Source of the DNA: Glandiceps talaboti
Taxonomy: Eukaryota; Hemichordata; Enteropneusta; Spengelidae
NCBI RefSeq assembly: GCF_964340395.1
Contig: NC_135567.1
Span: 9,327,984 to 9,391,983 of the forward strand
DNA length: 64,000 nucleotides
Reading direction: 5' to 3'
The translations under genes and the position numbers were made by a program. Positions 33,715 through 46,050 of this stretch are shown piece after piece. The stretch's first letter is position 1. Every line of letters begins with the position of its first letter. A model generated the notes under the pieces. The model did no database searches. It saw only the letters and a list, made by a program, of their open reading frames with translations, and had not been told where the DNA came from.

Positions 33715-34025
33715 CTGTGAACCCAGTGATTTGAACTAGACAATCCTAACAATAATATAAACCATGATTGTGAACCCAGTGATTTGAACTAGACAATCCT
33801 AACAATAATATAAACCATGATTGTGAACCCAGTGATTTGAACTAGACAATCCTAACAATAATATAAACCATGATTGTGAACCCAGTGATTTGAACTAGAC
33901 AATCCTAACAATAATATAAACCATGATTGTGAACCCAGTGATTTGAACTAGACAATCCTAACAATAATATAAACCATGATTGTGAACCCAGTGATTTGAA
34001 CTAGACAATCCTAACAATAACATGA
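33715..34025 (+). repeat. 53-bp minisatellite in intron 1 of NXPE gene B, about six units
   Basis: The unit contains GTGATTTGAACTAGACAATC, CTAACAATAATATAAACCAT and GATTGTGAACCCA. The inverted arm keeps about two units at 13,215-13,310. Confidence 0.95.
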
Positions 34026-34597
34026 GCCCTGACTGTGAAACCAGTGATAACGAGCAACCATCTAATAGAAAGTGACCTTGTACGAGTGATCAATAAATGG
34101 TTTATTAACTTCTCCCTGGCAAGAATATGACAACATCGACTAAATAGCCGACGTACAACAAAAATGTAACCCCCTACCCCGCCCCTCCTCCAATACACAT
34201 TATCATTTCAATTACATATATATATAATATTGAGTAAAACTCCATCGCCGATATTAGCATTAATCGAAAATACAAGGTTGTATGTAAGTATTGGGCCAAA
34301 CTTTTCACAGAATTTAAGGTAATAAAGTCAAGAATATAAGTTTTGTTGTATACAATCACTTTACTTATACATATATACACCAGTATATACTCTCATTTTA
34401 TACTAGGAAAATAAATTGCTTGAATACACCGTTAATGCTGTAACAGGTTATTACCAATTCTAATTCCGCTAAGATTTTTAGCTTTATCAGACAGTGTTAG
34501 TATATCTTGCCGCTAAATTGTGAATCTGTATATACAAAATATGAAGAAAACTAAATGTCTGATTCTAAGGCAATTAGGATTTAATATGTACTTCAAT

Positions 34598-34920
34598 TTT
34601 GGAGTGGTGATGGTCGAATGGTAAAAGTGTGGCTTGTTTGGAAACTGCAGGTTGCAGTTCGAAGCCAACGTCGCTGCCATTTAGTACTGAATGACTAATG
34701 TCCTGGGGCAAGATTTCAACCATAATTGTGCTTCAGTCAACCCAGCTGTATAATTGGGCACCTGGTAGGATGTATGTCACCACTGTGAGTGATTTAATCA
34801 TATTCGCATATTAAGGATGCAATGGATGGTATGCTCCCCGGGGAGTTGAGAAAATATAAAGGGCTGTTGTGCCACTATGAATACTTGCCAGGGGTGATAT
34901 TTGTTAAGTATTTTCACTAC
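34598..34920 (+). mobile_element. tRNA-derived SINE, copy 2
   Basis: A tRNA-like head at 34,602-34,680 (GGTCGAATGG; GTTGCAGTTCGAAGCC). A conserved body follows (TCCTGGGGCAAGATTT, CAGCTGTATAATTGGGCACC, GGGGAGTTGAG, TGTTAAGTATT). Intron 1 of NXPE gene B. No intact cloverleaf could be drawn, so it is not called as a tRNA gene. Confidence 0.7.
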
Positions 34921-34999
34921 AGAGTGGAAAATCGCTATATGAAAACCAAGATTATCATAAAATGAAAAAGCGACTAATCTGTTCGCCATGTGACACAGG

Positions 35000-36278
35000 T
35001 TTCCATTATTTCTTAATGCTATTTTAATTTCTACATTTATTGCATTCTGTTAACACCACACGGCAAGCTGTTGTAGAGATTTCTAATATCAGTAACCATT
35101 GTGATACGATTTTAGTTAGTTATGCCCAATTTTAATAAAAATGCTAATTATCAACAGAAAAACCTGTCACAAGTACTCTGACAACGATCAATGTTTTTTA
35201 AAGAAGGTATTTTGGGGTTTAGTGAGACTGGTGACTCAGAGGTGATCTCCCATGTGTTATCTTAAGGAAATGATTTTATTAGAATAATTGTGCATGCCAT
35301 GCCTACAAATGTGAAATACTTTGTACAATGTCTTACGATATAGTTAGTGCTTAAACTGAACACAGTGTTAAAATGTTGAGAAAGCTCAAATGAAGAGAAT
35401 ACTAGCTATAGGACTTTATGTTATGCAGTCTGTCACATTACAGGACTTATGTGATTATCAACCCTATTATAATATAATACATTCTGAGGAAATGATTTTA
35501 TTAGAATAATTGTGCATGCCACGCCTACAAATGTGAAATACTTTGTGCAATGTCTTCCAGAGTTGATGATATGTCGACCACGTGATTATAGGAGTATTAA
35601 GGCAAAACACATCGATTGCTTGCTGACCAATCAAATCACACGTATCTTATTAAACATGGTATAATACCTATTATGATGAAGACTCGCCAATGCAGGTTAA
35701 TAGTTACAAATAAGTTTAAAAATTTGCACAACCACAAAATACCAAACCTAGCAATAATTCAAATATTTTGGTACAGTACAAAGTTAGTAACAGTTCTAGA
35801 ATTGCTGCCAACTATAACGTATATATGCAATATTTAGGTGAACTGTCTATCATTTTGCGTTGTTGTAACATATAGAGCTTTCAATAATTCTACGTCAGGA
35901 GGTCAACGAACTATCAGTGAAATCGAGATCTTTATATTATTCAAAGCTGCACTAGCTGTAAATGGAACGAACTAATTAAATTGTACTTTTAGGTACCTTA
36001 ACTTGTCTCACAATGTTGTACACCGGGAATCGTACAACCCAAAACATCAAAGTGAAACGTTTTCTGTATGTATCACAATTGTTTATAGTATCCACATGAA
36101 GTACAACCCATAACACTCAAAATTTAAACTTGCCACTACACAATATAAATAACATTGACAACTAATTAACATGCAATGACTTTTTATAAAATAATTGACC
36201 GATTTTAGAGAACATGTCTTAGGTTATATGATGAAGTAAGCTTAAGAAGTATTTTCCTGACTTCTTCACGTATTGTAG
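35000..36278. other. Rest of intron 1 of NXPE gene B
   Basis: 35,420-35,945 is duplicated at 23,150-23,790. A short segment (AGGAAATGATTTTATTAGAA with TGCATGCCATGCCTACAAAT) is repeated within 35,270-35,550. No exon seen. Confidence 0.55.
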
Positions 36279-36601
36279 ATATACAAACAGTCAATTGAAG
36301 AAACAGTATCATACAAGGCAGGACCCCAAAATATATATGACGTAACAAAGATAGAAGAATGTACTAGCCAATCAACTCATCCAGTACATCAAATGAAAAG
36401 AAAGCCAAAAAAGGAGACAACATTTGACAAAAGTCTTTTCCCGTACATTGAATACAATCATTTTGGGTTGGAATGGATTGGAATCGTGGATGAATTAGAA
36501 TGGTCTTACAGTAATCTTGTAAAAGATGAAAGAAGTCCGTCATCATCCTGTTTTGACGTCAGCTATGGATCGTCTGGTACAACATCGGCAGAGAAATCAA
36601 A
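36279..36601 (+). CDS. NXPE gene B, exon 2
   Basis: 323 bp with acceptor TATTGTAG and donor AA|GTAAGC. Encodes IYKQSIEETVSYKAGPQN, PVHQMKRKPKKETTFDKSLF, PYIEYNHFGLEWIGIVDELE, a Ser-rich loop and an SGTTSAEKS end. Very close to exon 2 of gene A in the second half, looser in the first 30 codons. Confidence 0.87.
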
Positions 36602-36953
36602 GTAAGCAGATATTTCATCTTACACTACCGCTAAATCTATGAATGAAACATAAATGTTGAGTTGCTATTGGTTCAAGTACATTCCGCATATTAATGATAT
36701 GCTAATATATATGTAAATGAGCAAAGAACAATCAAAGTAAAGGAAATTGTTTTATCTTATCATCTACATAGGCAATGAAAGATTCCAGTAAAGGAGAAAT
36801 CCCATTTTTCTTAAAATATGATATCACATTTGGCAATGTAAATACTTAGTGTCAGTTCTGCCAAAACCAGGTGATGGGAAGATATTCTACAATAGATTAG
36901 AAACTACAGATGTGCAGCAGAACCCCCATTCACATGCCTACCCCCTAAACAAC

Positions 36954-36963
36954 GACGACGACG

Positions 36964-37006
<43 letters not shown>

Positions 37007-37032
37007 CGACAACGACAACGACGACGACGACG

Positions 37033-37075
<43 letters not shown>
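36954..37075. repeat. (AAC)n/(GAC)n trinucleotide repeat
   Basis: Blocks of GAC flank and interrupt AAC blocks. In one frame this codes Asn/Asp runs but it lies in an intron. Confidence 0.95.
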
Positions 37076-37883
37076 AACTATGTATCAGCCTGTGTGTTGG
37101 TCCCTCAAAGGAAAGAACAATAAAAACGAGGTTTGTAAGGCCCATTGAAATGTTGTTGACCGGCTCTCTGTAGAGTTTACCGGTATATAGTGTTCAAATG
37201 GTGAAATACTCACTCGCACTGCTGTTCCAACTGTCAATCTCTTTCATCTTCAACTAGTTTATTGTACTGTGTGTTGAATAGAACTCACAATGAAACGTTC
37301 ATATCTGCCATAATCTGGTTGAACGTACGACGAGCTAACGGTTTGGTTGATTTTATTACATGACCAATCTCCGTCTCCGTCCTTCATCGAGATGGGCTAA
37401 AAACCCAACATACATGTCAAGTTTACGTAAAACCCCATTCTTAGTGTATGACGTATTCTTAAGTCTTATGAAAGACATTACCTGAGATTCAATATCCAAT
37501 CACCTTGTCTAGATTGGTAATAAAAGTTTATATCTCAAAGACCATAAAAAGAGTTGTGCAACATATATTTATACTTTTACAGAACAATGAAATTATACGA
37601 TGAAGTTCTAAAATTAACACATCACGACATATTGGAATTTGCCTAGTACAAACTATTCAGCGATGTTGAGATGTCTTAGTCGCATGTTGTTACATTACAA
37701 AATATTACTGTATTGTACAAAGTTTAAATCCATTTTGACTTTATTATTTAGTGTTCATAATGAAAATTACCAATTATCCTGAGTGGAATGAATTTAGCTC
37801 CGAGACTCGTAGCACTAGTAAAAAAGTATGGTTTTGATTACACTCAATTTTAGAATAGGTGGTGTAGGTGGATTCTTTATTTT

Positions 37884-37887
<4 letters not shown>

Positions 37888-37971
<84 letters not shown>
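37888..37971. repeat. (TA)n microsatellite
   Basis: Uninterrupted TA run of about 80 bp, a potential cruciform and a likely assembly-length uncertainty. Confidence 0.97.
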
Positions 37972-37974
<3 letters not shown>

Positions 37975-38231
37975 CATATGTGAGTATCTAGTTCAGGTAA
38001 TTATGTTTTCCTTTGTTTTCCATATGGTCTCTGTGTTATTGGCTTCTCGTCATATGTACAGTCATTACAGATTGGGAAAACAGTTTTATATTGTCTTTTT
38101 AAGTTGATGTCAGTTTCTGCATGCACTATTTCTTGCGAGACTTTCTCAAATTCTTTTTTGGTTTTTTTAAACAAGTTTAGAGTTGGCAGTGAAAAAATAG
38201 GTGGGGTCGGGTAAATGGAATAAAACTATTT

Positions 38232-40975
38232 TTAGGCCTAAGCTGATAAATAGGTATATCTGATTGTCCGGCCTAAGCTGATAAATGGGTATATCTGATT
38301 GTCTGGCCTAAGCTGATAAATGGGTATATCTGATTGTCCGGCCTAAGCTGATAATGGGTATGTCTGATTGTCCGGCCTAAGCTGATAAATGGGTATATCT
38401 GATTGTCCGGCCTAAGCTGATAATGGGTATATCTGATTGTCCGACCTAATCTGATAATGGGTATGTCTGATTGTCTGGCCTAAGCTGATAAATGGGTATA
38501 TCTGATTGTCCGGCCTAATCTGATAATGGGTATGTCTGATTGTCTGGCCTAAGCTGATAAATGGGTATATCTGATTGTCCGGCCTAAGCTGATAATGGGT
38601 ATGTCTGATTGTCCGGCCTAAGTTGATAAATGGGTATATCTGATTGTCCGGCCTAAGCTGATAATGGGTATATCTGATTGTCTGGCCTAAGCTGATAATG
38701 GGAATATCTGATTGTCCGGCCTAATCTGATAATGGGTATGTCTGATTGTCTGGCCTAAGCTGATAAATGGGTATATCTGATTGTCCAGCCTAAGCTGATA
38801 ATGGGTATATCTGATTGTCTGGCCTAAGCTGATAATGGGAATATCTGATTGTCCGACCTAAGCTGATAATGGGTATATCTGATTGTCCGGCCTAAGATGA
38901 TAATGGGTATATCTGATTGTCTGGCCTTAGCTGATAAATGGGTATATATGATTGTCTGGCCTAAGCTGATAATGGGTATATCTGATTGTCCAGCCTTAGC
39001 TGATAAATGGGTATATATGATTGTCTGGCCTAAGCTGATAATGGGTATATCTGATTGTCCGACCTAAGATGATAATGGGTATATCTGATTGTCTGGCCTA
39101 AGCTGATAAATGGGTATATCTGATCGTCCGGCCTAAGCTGATAATGGGTATATCTGATTGTCTGGCCTAAGCTGATAATGGGTATATCTGATTGTCCGGC
39201 CTAAGCTGATAAATGGGTATATCTGATTGTCCGGCCTAAGCTGATAATGGGTATATCTGATTGTCCGGCCTAAGCTGATAAATGGGTATATCTGATTGTC
39301 CGGCCTAAGCTGATAATGGGTATATCTGATTGTCTGGCCTAAGCTGATAATGGGTATGTCTGATTGTCCGGCCTAAGCTGATAATGGGTATATCTGTTTG
39401 TCCGGCCTAAGCTGATAAATGGGTATATATGATTGTCTGGCCTAAGCTGATAATGGGTATATCTGATTGTCCAGCCTTAGCTGATAAATGGGTATATATG
39501 ATTGTCTGGCCTAAGCTGATAATGGGTATATCTGATTGTCCGACCTAAGATGATAATGGGTATATCTGATTGTCTGGCCTAAGCTGATAAATGGGTATAT
39601 CTGATCGTCCGGCCTAAGCTGATAATGGGTATATCTGATTGTCTGGCCTAAGCTGATAATGGGTATATCTGATTGTCCGGCCTAAGCTGATAAATGGGTA
39701 TATCTGATTGTCCGGCCTAAGCTGATAATGGGTATATCTGATTGTCCGGCCTGAGCTGATAAATGGGTATATCTGATTGTCCGGCCTAAGCTGATAATGG
39801 GTATATCTGATTGTCTGGCCTAAGCTGATAATGGGTATATCTGATTGTCCGGCCTAAGCTGATAATGGGTATATCTGTTTGTCCGGCCTAAGCTGATAAT
39901 GGGTGTATCTGATTGTCTGGCCTAAGCTGATAATGGGTATATCTGATTGTCCGGCCTAAGCTGATAATGGGTATATCTGTTTGTCCGACCTAAGCTGATA
40001 ATGGGTATATCTGTTTGTCCGGCCTAAGCTGATAATGGGTGTATCTGATTGTCCGGAGTAAGCTGATAATGGGTGTATCTGATTGTCCGGAGTAAGCTGA
40101 TAATGGGTATATCTGATTGTCCGGAGTAAGCTGATAATGGGTGTATCTGATTGTCCGGAGTAAGCTGATAATGGGTATATCTGATTGTCCGGAGTAAGCT
40201 GATAAATGGGTATATATGATTGTCCGGCCTAAGCTGATAATGGGTGTATCTGATTGTCTGGAGTAAGCTGATAATGGGTGTATCTGATTGTCTGGAGTAA
40301 GCTGATAATGGGTGTATCTGATTGTCCGGAGTAAGCTGATAATGGGTATATCTGATTGTCCGGAGTAAGCTGATAATGGGTGTATCTGATTGTCCGGAGT
40401 AAGCTGATAATGGGTATATCTGATTGTCCGGAGTAAGCTGATAATGGGTATATCTGATTGTCCGGAGTAAGCTGATAATGGGTATATCTGATTGTCCGGA
40501 GTAAGCTGATAATGGGTGTATCTGATTGTCCGGCCTAAGCTGATAATGGGTATATCTGATTGTCCGGCTTAAGCTGATAAATGGGTATATCTGATTGTCC
40601 GGCTTAAGCTGATAATGGGTATATCTGATTGTCCGGCCTAAGCTGATAATGGGTATATCTGATTGTCCGGCTTAAGCTGATAATGGGTATATCTGATTGT
40701 CCGGCCTAAGCTGATAATGGGTATATCTGATTGTCCGGCTTAAGCTGATAATGGGTATATCTGATTGTCCGGCCTAAGCTGATAATGGGTATATCTGATT
40801 GTCCGGCTTAAGCTGATAATGGGTATATCTGATTGTCCGGCCTAAGCTGATAAATGGGTATATCTGATTGTCCAGCTTAAGCTGATAATGGGTATATCTG
40901 ATTGTCCGGAGTAAGCTGATAATGGGTATATCTGATTGTCCGGAGTAAGCTGATAATGGGTATATCTGATTTAGT
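38232..40975 (+). repeat. 34/35-bp minisatellite, about 80 units, in intron 2 of NXPE gene B
   Basis: The unit is GGCCTAAGCTGATAATGGGT followed by ATATCTGATTGTCC; 35-bp units have one extra A (GATAAATGGG). Variant types are ordered in blocks: alternating 34/35-bp units first, GGAGTAAG units at 40,040-40,510, GGCTTAAG units at 40,565-40,900. The array ends shortly before a LINE 3' tail. Confidence 0.98.
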
Positions 40976-41000
40976 GTAAAATGTGTCTCTTCTAAAATCC

Positions 41001-42527
41001 GATTTGATTTGATTTGATTTATTACTCTAGGTCAATGCATCCATAAATGGATTTTCATGCATTGAATATAAAAATACAAAACATACGTTAAAATACAAAG
41101 ACACATAATTTAAAAATATGGGAGAGTAACAAAATTTACAGGGCAGAGTACAAAGATAAAATAAAAGTTATAAAAAGTAAAACACGAGAGATGCTAGAAT
41201 TATGAAGTTAAAAACGGTTTAAGAGATTAAAAACTAAGTGTTTACTAAGTAGTCGTATTTGCGGAAATACATGAGCGGTATTTGAATGAACGACTGTGTG
41301 CCTTTGGAATGTGGTATTTGGTCCGAGTATTGTATTGGTGTATTGTTGAGTTTTTGGTGACAAGATCAGATAAATAGAGTGGTACTTTTTTGCTTATACA
41401 TTTACTGACAATATTTTTGAAGTGTTGATCATGTCTTTCCTGAATAGTTGGCCAATTTAGAGAATTTCTGGCAAGTGTTACATGGTCTGATTTTTTAAGG
41501 CCACATTGAATTCGTACAGCAAAATTTATGATACCTTGAAGACTACTTTTCAAAGTGAGATTGCAATTAGAAAAGACTGTGTCACAGTAGTCTAAAAGGG
41601 AGAAGACAGTAGCAGCTATTACATTCTTTCTGACTTTTTCCGGTATACAACGCCTAACACGTGCCAGTCTTGTTAGACGGAAACCACATGCCCTACGGAG
41701 ATAAGACACATGGTTTGACCAACTGAGTTCAGGGTCCAGTTTCAAGCCTAAGCAGGTCGCAGACTTAGTAGCTTTGATAGTAATATCTTGAAAGGACAGA
41801 GAATTAATGTGATTTGGTATTTTCTTTAGTTGTTGACGTGTACCGAAGAACATATACTGATATTTAGAGATATTTGGTTTCAAAGTATTTGCATGGAACC
41901 ATGTAGTTAAACGATTAATTTCGTATTTTAAGTCATTGTGAAGTACATCAATATCGGCAATGGTACTGTTTTTCAGAATATTGATGTCATCTGCAAAACC
42001 ATAAATTGGAGTGTTTGAGTGAAGCCAAGTAGGAAGGTCATTAATATATAGTGCAAATAATAAAGGTCCACAGACACTGCCTTGAGGTACTCCAGTTTTG
42101 ACCTGAATACAATTTGAAGATATGTTGCCAACTTTTACACTTTGAGTTCTACCTGATAGGTAACTTCTGAACCACTGAACTGCAGATGGATGAAAGTTGT
42201 AACGTTGAAGTTTACTGAGAAGGATAGTGTGATTGACTGAATCAAACGCCTTAGAAAGGTCTAACATAAGAAGAGATGAAATTTTCCTATTGAACATGTT
42301 ATCAAGTATATCATCACACATACGCTGTAATAATGTAGCTGTCGAATGTTTTGGACGGAAACCAGAAAAAGTTGGATGGAGGATATTATTTGAATCTAAG
42401 TAACTAATAAGTTGATTGCAGACTAAACGTTCAAGAACTTTTGAGAGAGTGGGGAGTAGAGAAATAGGGCGGTAATTGGAAACATCTTGTTTATCACGCT
42501 TAGATTTGCTAATTGTTGTGATTTAAT
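41001..42527 (-). mobile_element. 5'-truncated non-LTR retrotransposon (LINE)
   Basis: On the minus strand the element runs from about 42,527 to a (AAATC)n tail at 41,020-41,001. It sits in intron 2 of NXPE gene B, in opposite orientation to the gene. The 5' part, including any endonuclease domain, is missing: an in-frame stop lies at 42,523-42,525, directly before the preserved frame. Confidence 0.85.
41245..42522 (-). CDS. Reverse transcriptase, C-terminal part of a LINE ORF2
   Basis: 425 codons open without interruption. The motifs come in order: DVSNYRPISLLPTLSKVLER (RT block 1-2), FSGFRPKHSTATLL, LLMLDLSKAFDSVNHTIL (catalytic Asp of block A), VPQGSVCGPLLFALYINDL, and YGFADDINIL. The last is the catalytic block C, FADD here against the more usual YADD. 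The thumb (TCLGLKLDPELSWSNHV) and a C-terminal region (LDYCDTVFSN, VTLARNSLNW) follow. Group is jockey/CR1-like by pattern. An intact frame over 425 codons suggests recent insertion, but 5' truncation makes it inactive as a unit. Confidence 0.88.
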   Translation of the reverse strand: MTTISKSKRDKQDVSNYRPISLLPTLSKVLERLVCNQLISYLDSNNILHPTFSGFRPKHSTATLLQRMCDDILDNMFNRKISSLLMLDLSKAFDSVNHTILLSKLQRYNFHPSAVQWFRSYLSGRTQSVKVGNISSNCIQVKTGVPQGSVCGPLLFALYINDLPTWLHSNTPIYGFADDINILKNSTIADIDVLHNDLKYEINRLTTWFHANTLKPNISKYQYMFFGTRQQLKKIPNHINSLSFQDITIKATKSATCLGLKLDPELSWSNHVSYLRRACGFRLTRLARVRRCIPEKVRKNVIAATVFSLLDYCDTVFSNCNLTLKSSLQGIINFAVRIQCGLKKSDHVTLARNSLNWPTIQERHDQHFKNIVSKCISKKVPLYLSDLVTKNSTIHQYNTRTKYHIPKAHSRSFKYRSCISANTTT

Positions 42528-42946
42528 CTATATGTAAATTACAATATATTCTTAAGGGCAGTTGTTATAGCTGAGTAGGTTTCGGTAAACATTTCTTGAT
42601 TATTAATTAGCTATTTACATAATTCATGGTTTTCACTAATTAAGCTATATCTTAATAATACACGCTTCAAATTGAACATATTTTGGTACACATTACGAAC
42701 ATGGTACAAACAAAGCAAAAGGCACATGTCCAGAGAGGCTTTTCGGTGTCGCTGTTAGTTTTAATGAGTCATTTGCATAATTAATGAGTGTGTACTTACT
42801 GTGTTTGGATTTTAACTGCTGAGCACTGAGCATGTCTCCTGGCTCTTGCTTTTGAGAGAGACCGAGAGGCAAAACTCAGGGCTTTGATAAGTAAAGTCTA
42901 TGTTCAAGTTATACAACATACAGAGGTAGCTAAATGGTCCAAAATT

Positions 42947-44857
42947 GAACAGTTGCGGGGCAAAGTGCTAGATCTAGCACTTCGCCACTTTTTGACAAAG
43001 TGCTAGATCTAGCACTTCGTCAGTTTTCGCCGAAGTGCTAGATCTAGCACTTCGCCAGAAAACAACGAAGTGCGGGACTGTAAACAACGAAGCGCCTCCA
43101 ACGGCTTGATATAACGTGGTAGATAAATGTCACATACATGCGCCATGTCAGTAGTCCGTGTACATGGTCGTGTGGCGCACGATCGACTCCAAAACTTATC
43201 TTTGGCCGATTGTAACAACGACACGATTTATCTGAAGTTTGTTAAATGTTTGTCGAGTAAAACGGCCGGTTGAAACTTCACGTTGCCGTACGTACGGTTG
43301 TGTCCCGGGGGTTGTGTGTTCTGTTATAAACATGCCTTGTCAATACCTTGGATGGACTTGCGCGATCACAGAAACAAGTGTTATTATTTTACCCCTTTCA
43401 TATATAATTGGCTAAAACACGTCAATACCATCGATATTATCGACACTGTATTGTATTATGATAGAAACATTCTGATACATATCTCGGGAAACTAGTGCCT
43501 GTGGGCGGGACTGTACTTCAGAATCTGCAATCTACTCTGTAAACAAGGACTAGCCACTCAGTATTTCTTATACCATGTCTATTTTAGAGCGGGAAAGATA
43601 TATCAATCATAACGTCTTGAAATAAATTTGAAAATCACTGAAATCTTTATCCCACATTGGAGTATAATTTCTGAGCGACCAGGAATTACATAAGGGACGA
43701 TATTGAAGTTGGTGATTGTCTAGGAATGCAAAAAAATTCAGTAAACAGTAATGTGATGGTTTACTTGAGATCTGGCGAAGTCATGGATTATTTATTGTCA
43801 AGAAGTTGGCAGTACCAAGTACATGGAATTTACAAAACAGTAGTGACGGGTTATTTATAGATTTCTATCAAAATATTTACAGCAATGAAGGGCTGAAATT
43901 AAAATTGTTCACACGAATATGTTTTCGCACTTACGTTTTCGATAGCAATATTTTTTGTCATCTATAAACGATCTGATAATACTGAAAGAAGTGAATCTAT
44001 TCAATAGAAATATAGTGAACATGATATAAACTTACACCCAGACTTTATTTTCGTGTTCAACGATCAAGAAAAATCTTCGCTCTCGCATCTAGACACACTA
44101 ACCCCCCCCCCCAAACACACACCAAGAAATTCAGTTTTCCTTTATATTATATCTTTGTCATGCAATGTTACAAATGTCACTGCCATTAAATCTGCAGTAT
44201 GAAGTATGTGACACACGCCGAACTAAATGTTTCTACTTCCTGAAATCTTCGAAGTTTCGACTGTGTGGTGTCACGCCGTTGTCAACTACGGAGTACGAAA
44301 CGTGGTTCCGACGAAATGAGTACGTGCTATAGTTGAAGTCTGTGACGCACGCCGAACAAAATGTTCGTAGTTTCGACTGTATATGGGAGTGCGTTATTTG
44401 ACGTGACAGCTGTCAAAATGGCGGTCTGCGGTTGTTGGTAGTGGTGTCAAGCCGTTGTAAGGATTACGAAACGTGGAAGGGAAACGACCACGTGCTGTAG
44501 TTTTCGCCGCATAGAACATCGAAAAAATACAAAACTGAACGTTACTAAAAATTACGAAGTAGAAACTTGTTTGTGCATTGGCAAAACATACGGAAAATCA
44601 AACTCTAAGGTCGTTAACACGGGAAGTAACATTTTATACTGAGAGTAATAACATGTCCATTACCGGTATAACATGACATATTTACCGATGACCTAGCACT
44701 TTGCCACTCTTTGTTGAATTGCTAGATCTAGCACTTCGCCACTTTTTGACAAAGTGCTAGATCTAGCACTTCGTCAGTTTTCGCTAAAGTGCTAGATCTA
44801 GCACTTTGTCAAAAAATGGCGAAGTGCTAGATCTAGCACTTTGCCCCGCAACTGTTC
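42947..44857. mobile_element. 1.9-kb terminal-inverted-repeat element, non-autonomous
   Basis: Both ends carry GAACAGTTGCGGGGCAAAG in inverse orientation. Each leads into several copies of the palindrome AGTGCTAGATCTAGCACT separated by about 20-30 bp (three at the left, four at the right). The interior has no long open frame. It holds a direct repeat of about 120-170 bp (44,210-44,340 and 44,340-44,510, with ACACGCCGAAC and ACGAAACGTGG blocks). Length and structure fit a cut-and-paste transposon lacking its transposase. Superfamily unknown. Confidence 0.8.
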
Positions 44858-44992
44858 CGATTTTGAATTCTTTGTTACATGACATACATCGTTTCTATTC
44901 AGTTTATCCTTTTACTACAATACTGGCTGATCATAAAGTTTTGATAGTATTATGTTTTATGGAATTTGTAATAAAAACCTTGTGCCAGACGT

Positions 44993-45037
44993 GCCGCCTA
45001 ATTGAAACTCTATAGTCTCTTTGGTTTGGTAGTAATA
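44993..45037 (-). repeat. Single unit of the 49-mer before exon 3 of NXPE gene B
   Basis: CCTAATTGAAACTCTATAGT followed by TTTGGTTTGGTAGTAATA. About 60 bp upstream of exon 3, the same place as in gene A. Confidence 0.85.
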
Positions 45038-45094
45038 TAGAGTTTAACAACTTAACAGATTTTAATGTTTTTTTCTTCGCTATTTCATTCTCAG

Positions 45095-45634
45095 AGTTTA
45101 TCTCTTTGAGAGTAGAAACGTGTTCAGCAAGGGAGAATATATTCATGTTGTGATTGAAGCATTTGATGAGTACGGTAATCGACGGTGGAAAGGAGGCGAC
45201 TTTTTCCAAGGAGTGATGTACAATGAAGTACAAGACAAGCGAACACCTGGTACGATTTTTGACTATGGAAACGGTACGTACAGTGTGTACTTCTACGCTG
45301 CTTGGGCAGGAAAGGAAACTGTCTCCATCAAAATATGGTACACTCGGGAAACAATTATTTACAGTGACATCTTACGTTCACAAAATTATGACCGAAGTGG
45401 ATGGATTGGTGCTTTCAGAAAAGGAACAACACAAGAAGAACTACAGTGTTCAACAGAAATCGAAGGAATTTGGGAAAATAAATGCGAGTTCACAAATACT
45501 GTATCTTTGGGGAACGTAGTACTCATATGCGACAAGCCATCAGAGTTGTCATGTGAAGATTTGGTGGAAACTAGTCATAATAGAAAGACAACAAAGCACA
45601 CATCCATTGAAGTTGTGTCTTATTTCAATCGAAT
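45095..45634 (+). CDS. NXPE gene B, exon 3 (neurexophilin-like domain)
   Basis: 540 bp with acceptor TTCATTCTCAG and donor AT|GTAAGT. Encodes VYLFESRNVFSKGEYIHVVI, GGDFFQGVMYNEVQDKRTPG, TIFDYGNGTYSVYFYAAWAG and the cysteines LQCSTEIEG, NKCEFTNT, LICDKPSELSCEDL. This is the Ig/filamin-like neurexophilin module preceding the catalytic domain. Strong match to gene A exon 3, mostly conservative changes, no stops. Confidence 0.9.
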
Positions 45635-45655
45635 GTAAGTATAGAATAATAAGAA

Positions 45656-45656
45656 A

Positions 45657-45699
<43 letters not shown>

Positions 45700-45708
45700 T
45701 ATAGATAT

Positions 45709-45743
<35 letters not shown>

Positions 45744-45744
45744 T

Positions 45745-45785
<41 letters not shown>

Positions 45786-45999
45786 TATAGAGATAGATAG
45801 ATCTACCGACAAAGACAGACAAACGCATGCATGCCTGCATACATACACGTACGTACGTACGTACGTACGTACATACATACATACATACATACATACACAC
45901 ATACACACACACACATACATACATACATACATACATACATACATACATACATACATACATACATAAAAACACTAATGAATAAATAAATAAATGAATGAA

Positions 46000-46050
<51 letters not shown>

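Larger units (their letters stand above)
32855..34915 (+). repeat. Right arm of the 2-kb inverted duplication
   Basis: Partner of 12,292-14,340. This arm includes the functional exon 1 of NXPE gene B, its immediate upstream region, and the start of intron 1 with the SINE. Confidence 0.85.
36602..38230. other. Intron 2 of NXPE gene B, first part
   Basis: Holds a (GAC/AAC)n trinucleotide tract at 36,954-37,075 and a (TA)n tract at 37,888-37,971. The remainder shows no exon or recognised element. Confidence 0.6.

Noticed and set aside
34602-34680. Possible functional tRNA gene
   Set aside because: A-box and B-box-like motifs are present but I could not draw acceptor and anticodon stems, and the sequence continues into a SINE body.
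43009-43495. Short open frames inside the 1.9-kb TIR element as a transposase
   Set aside because: About 70 codons each, on opposite strands, without a DDE or other transposase motif.
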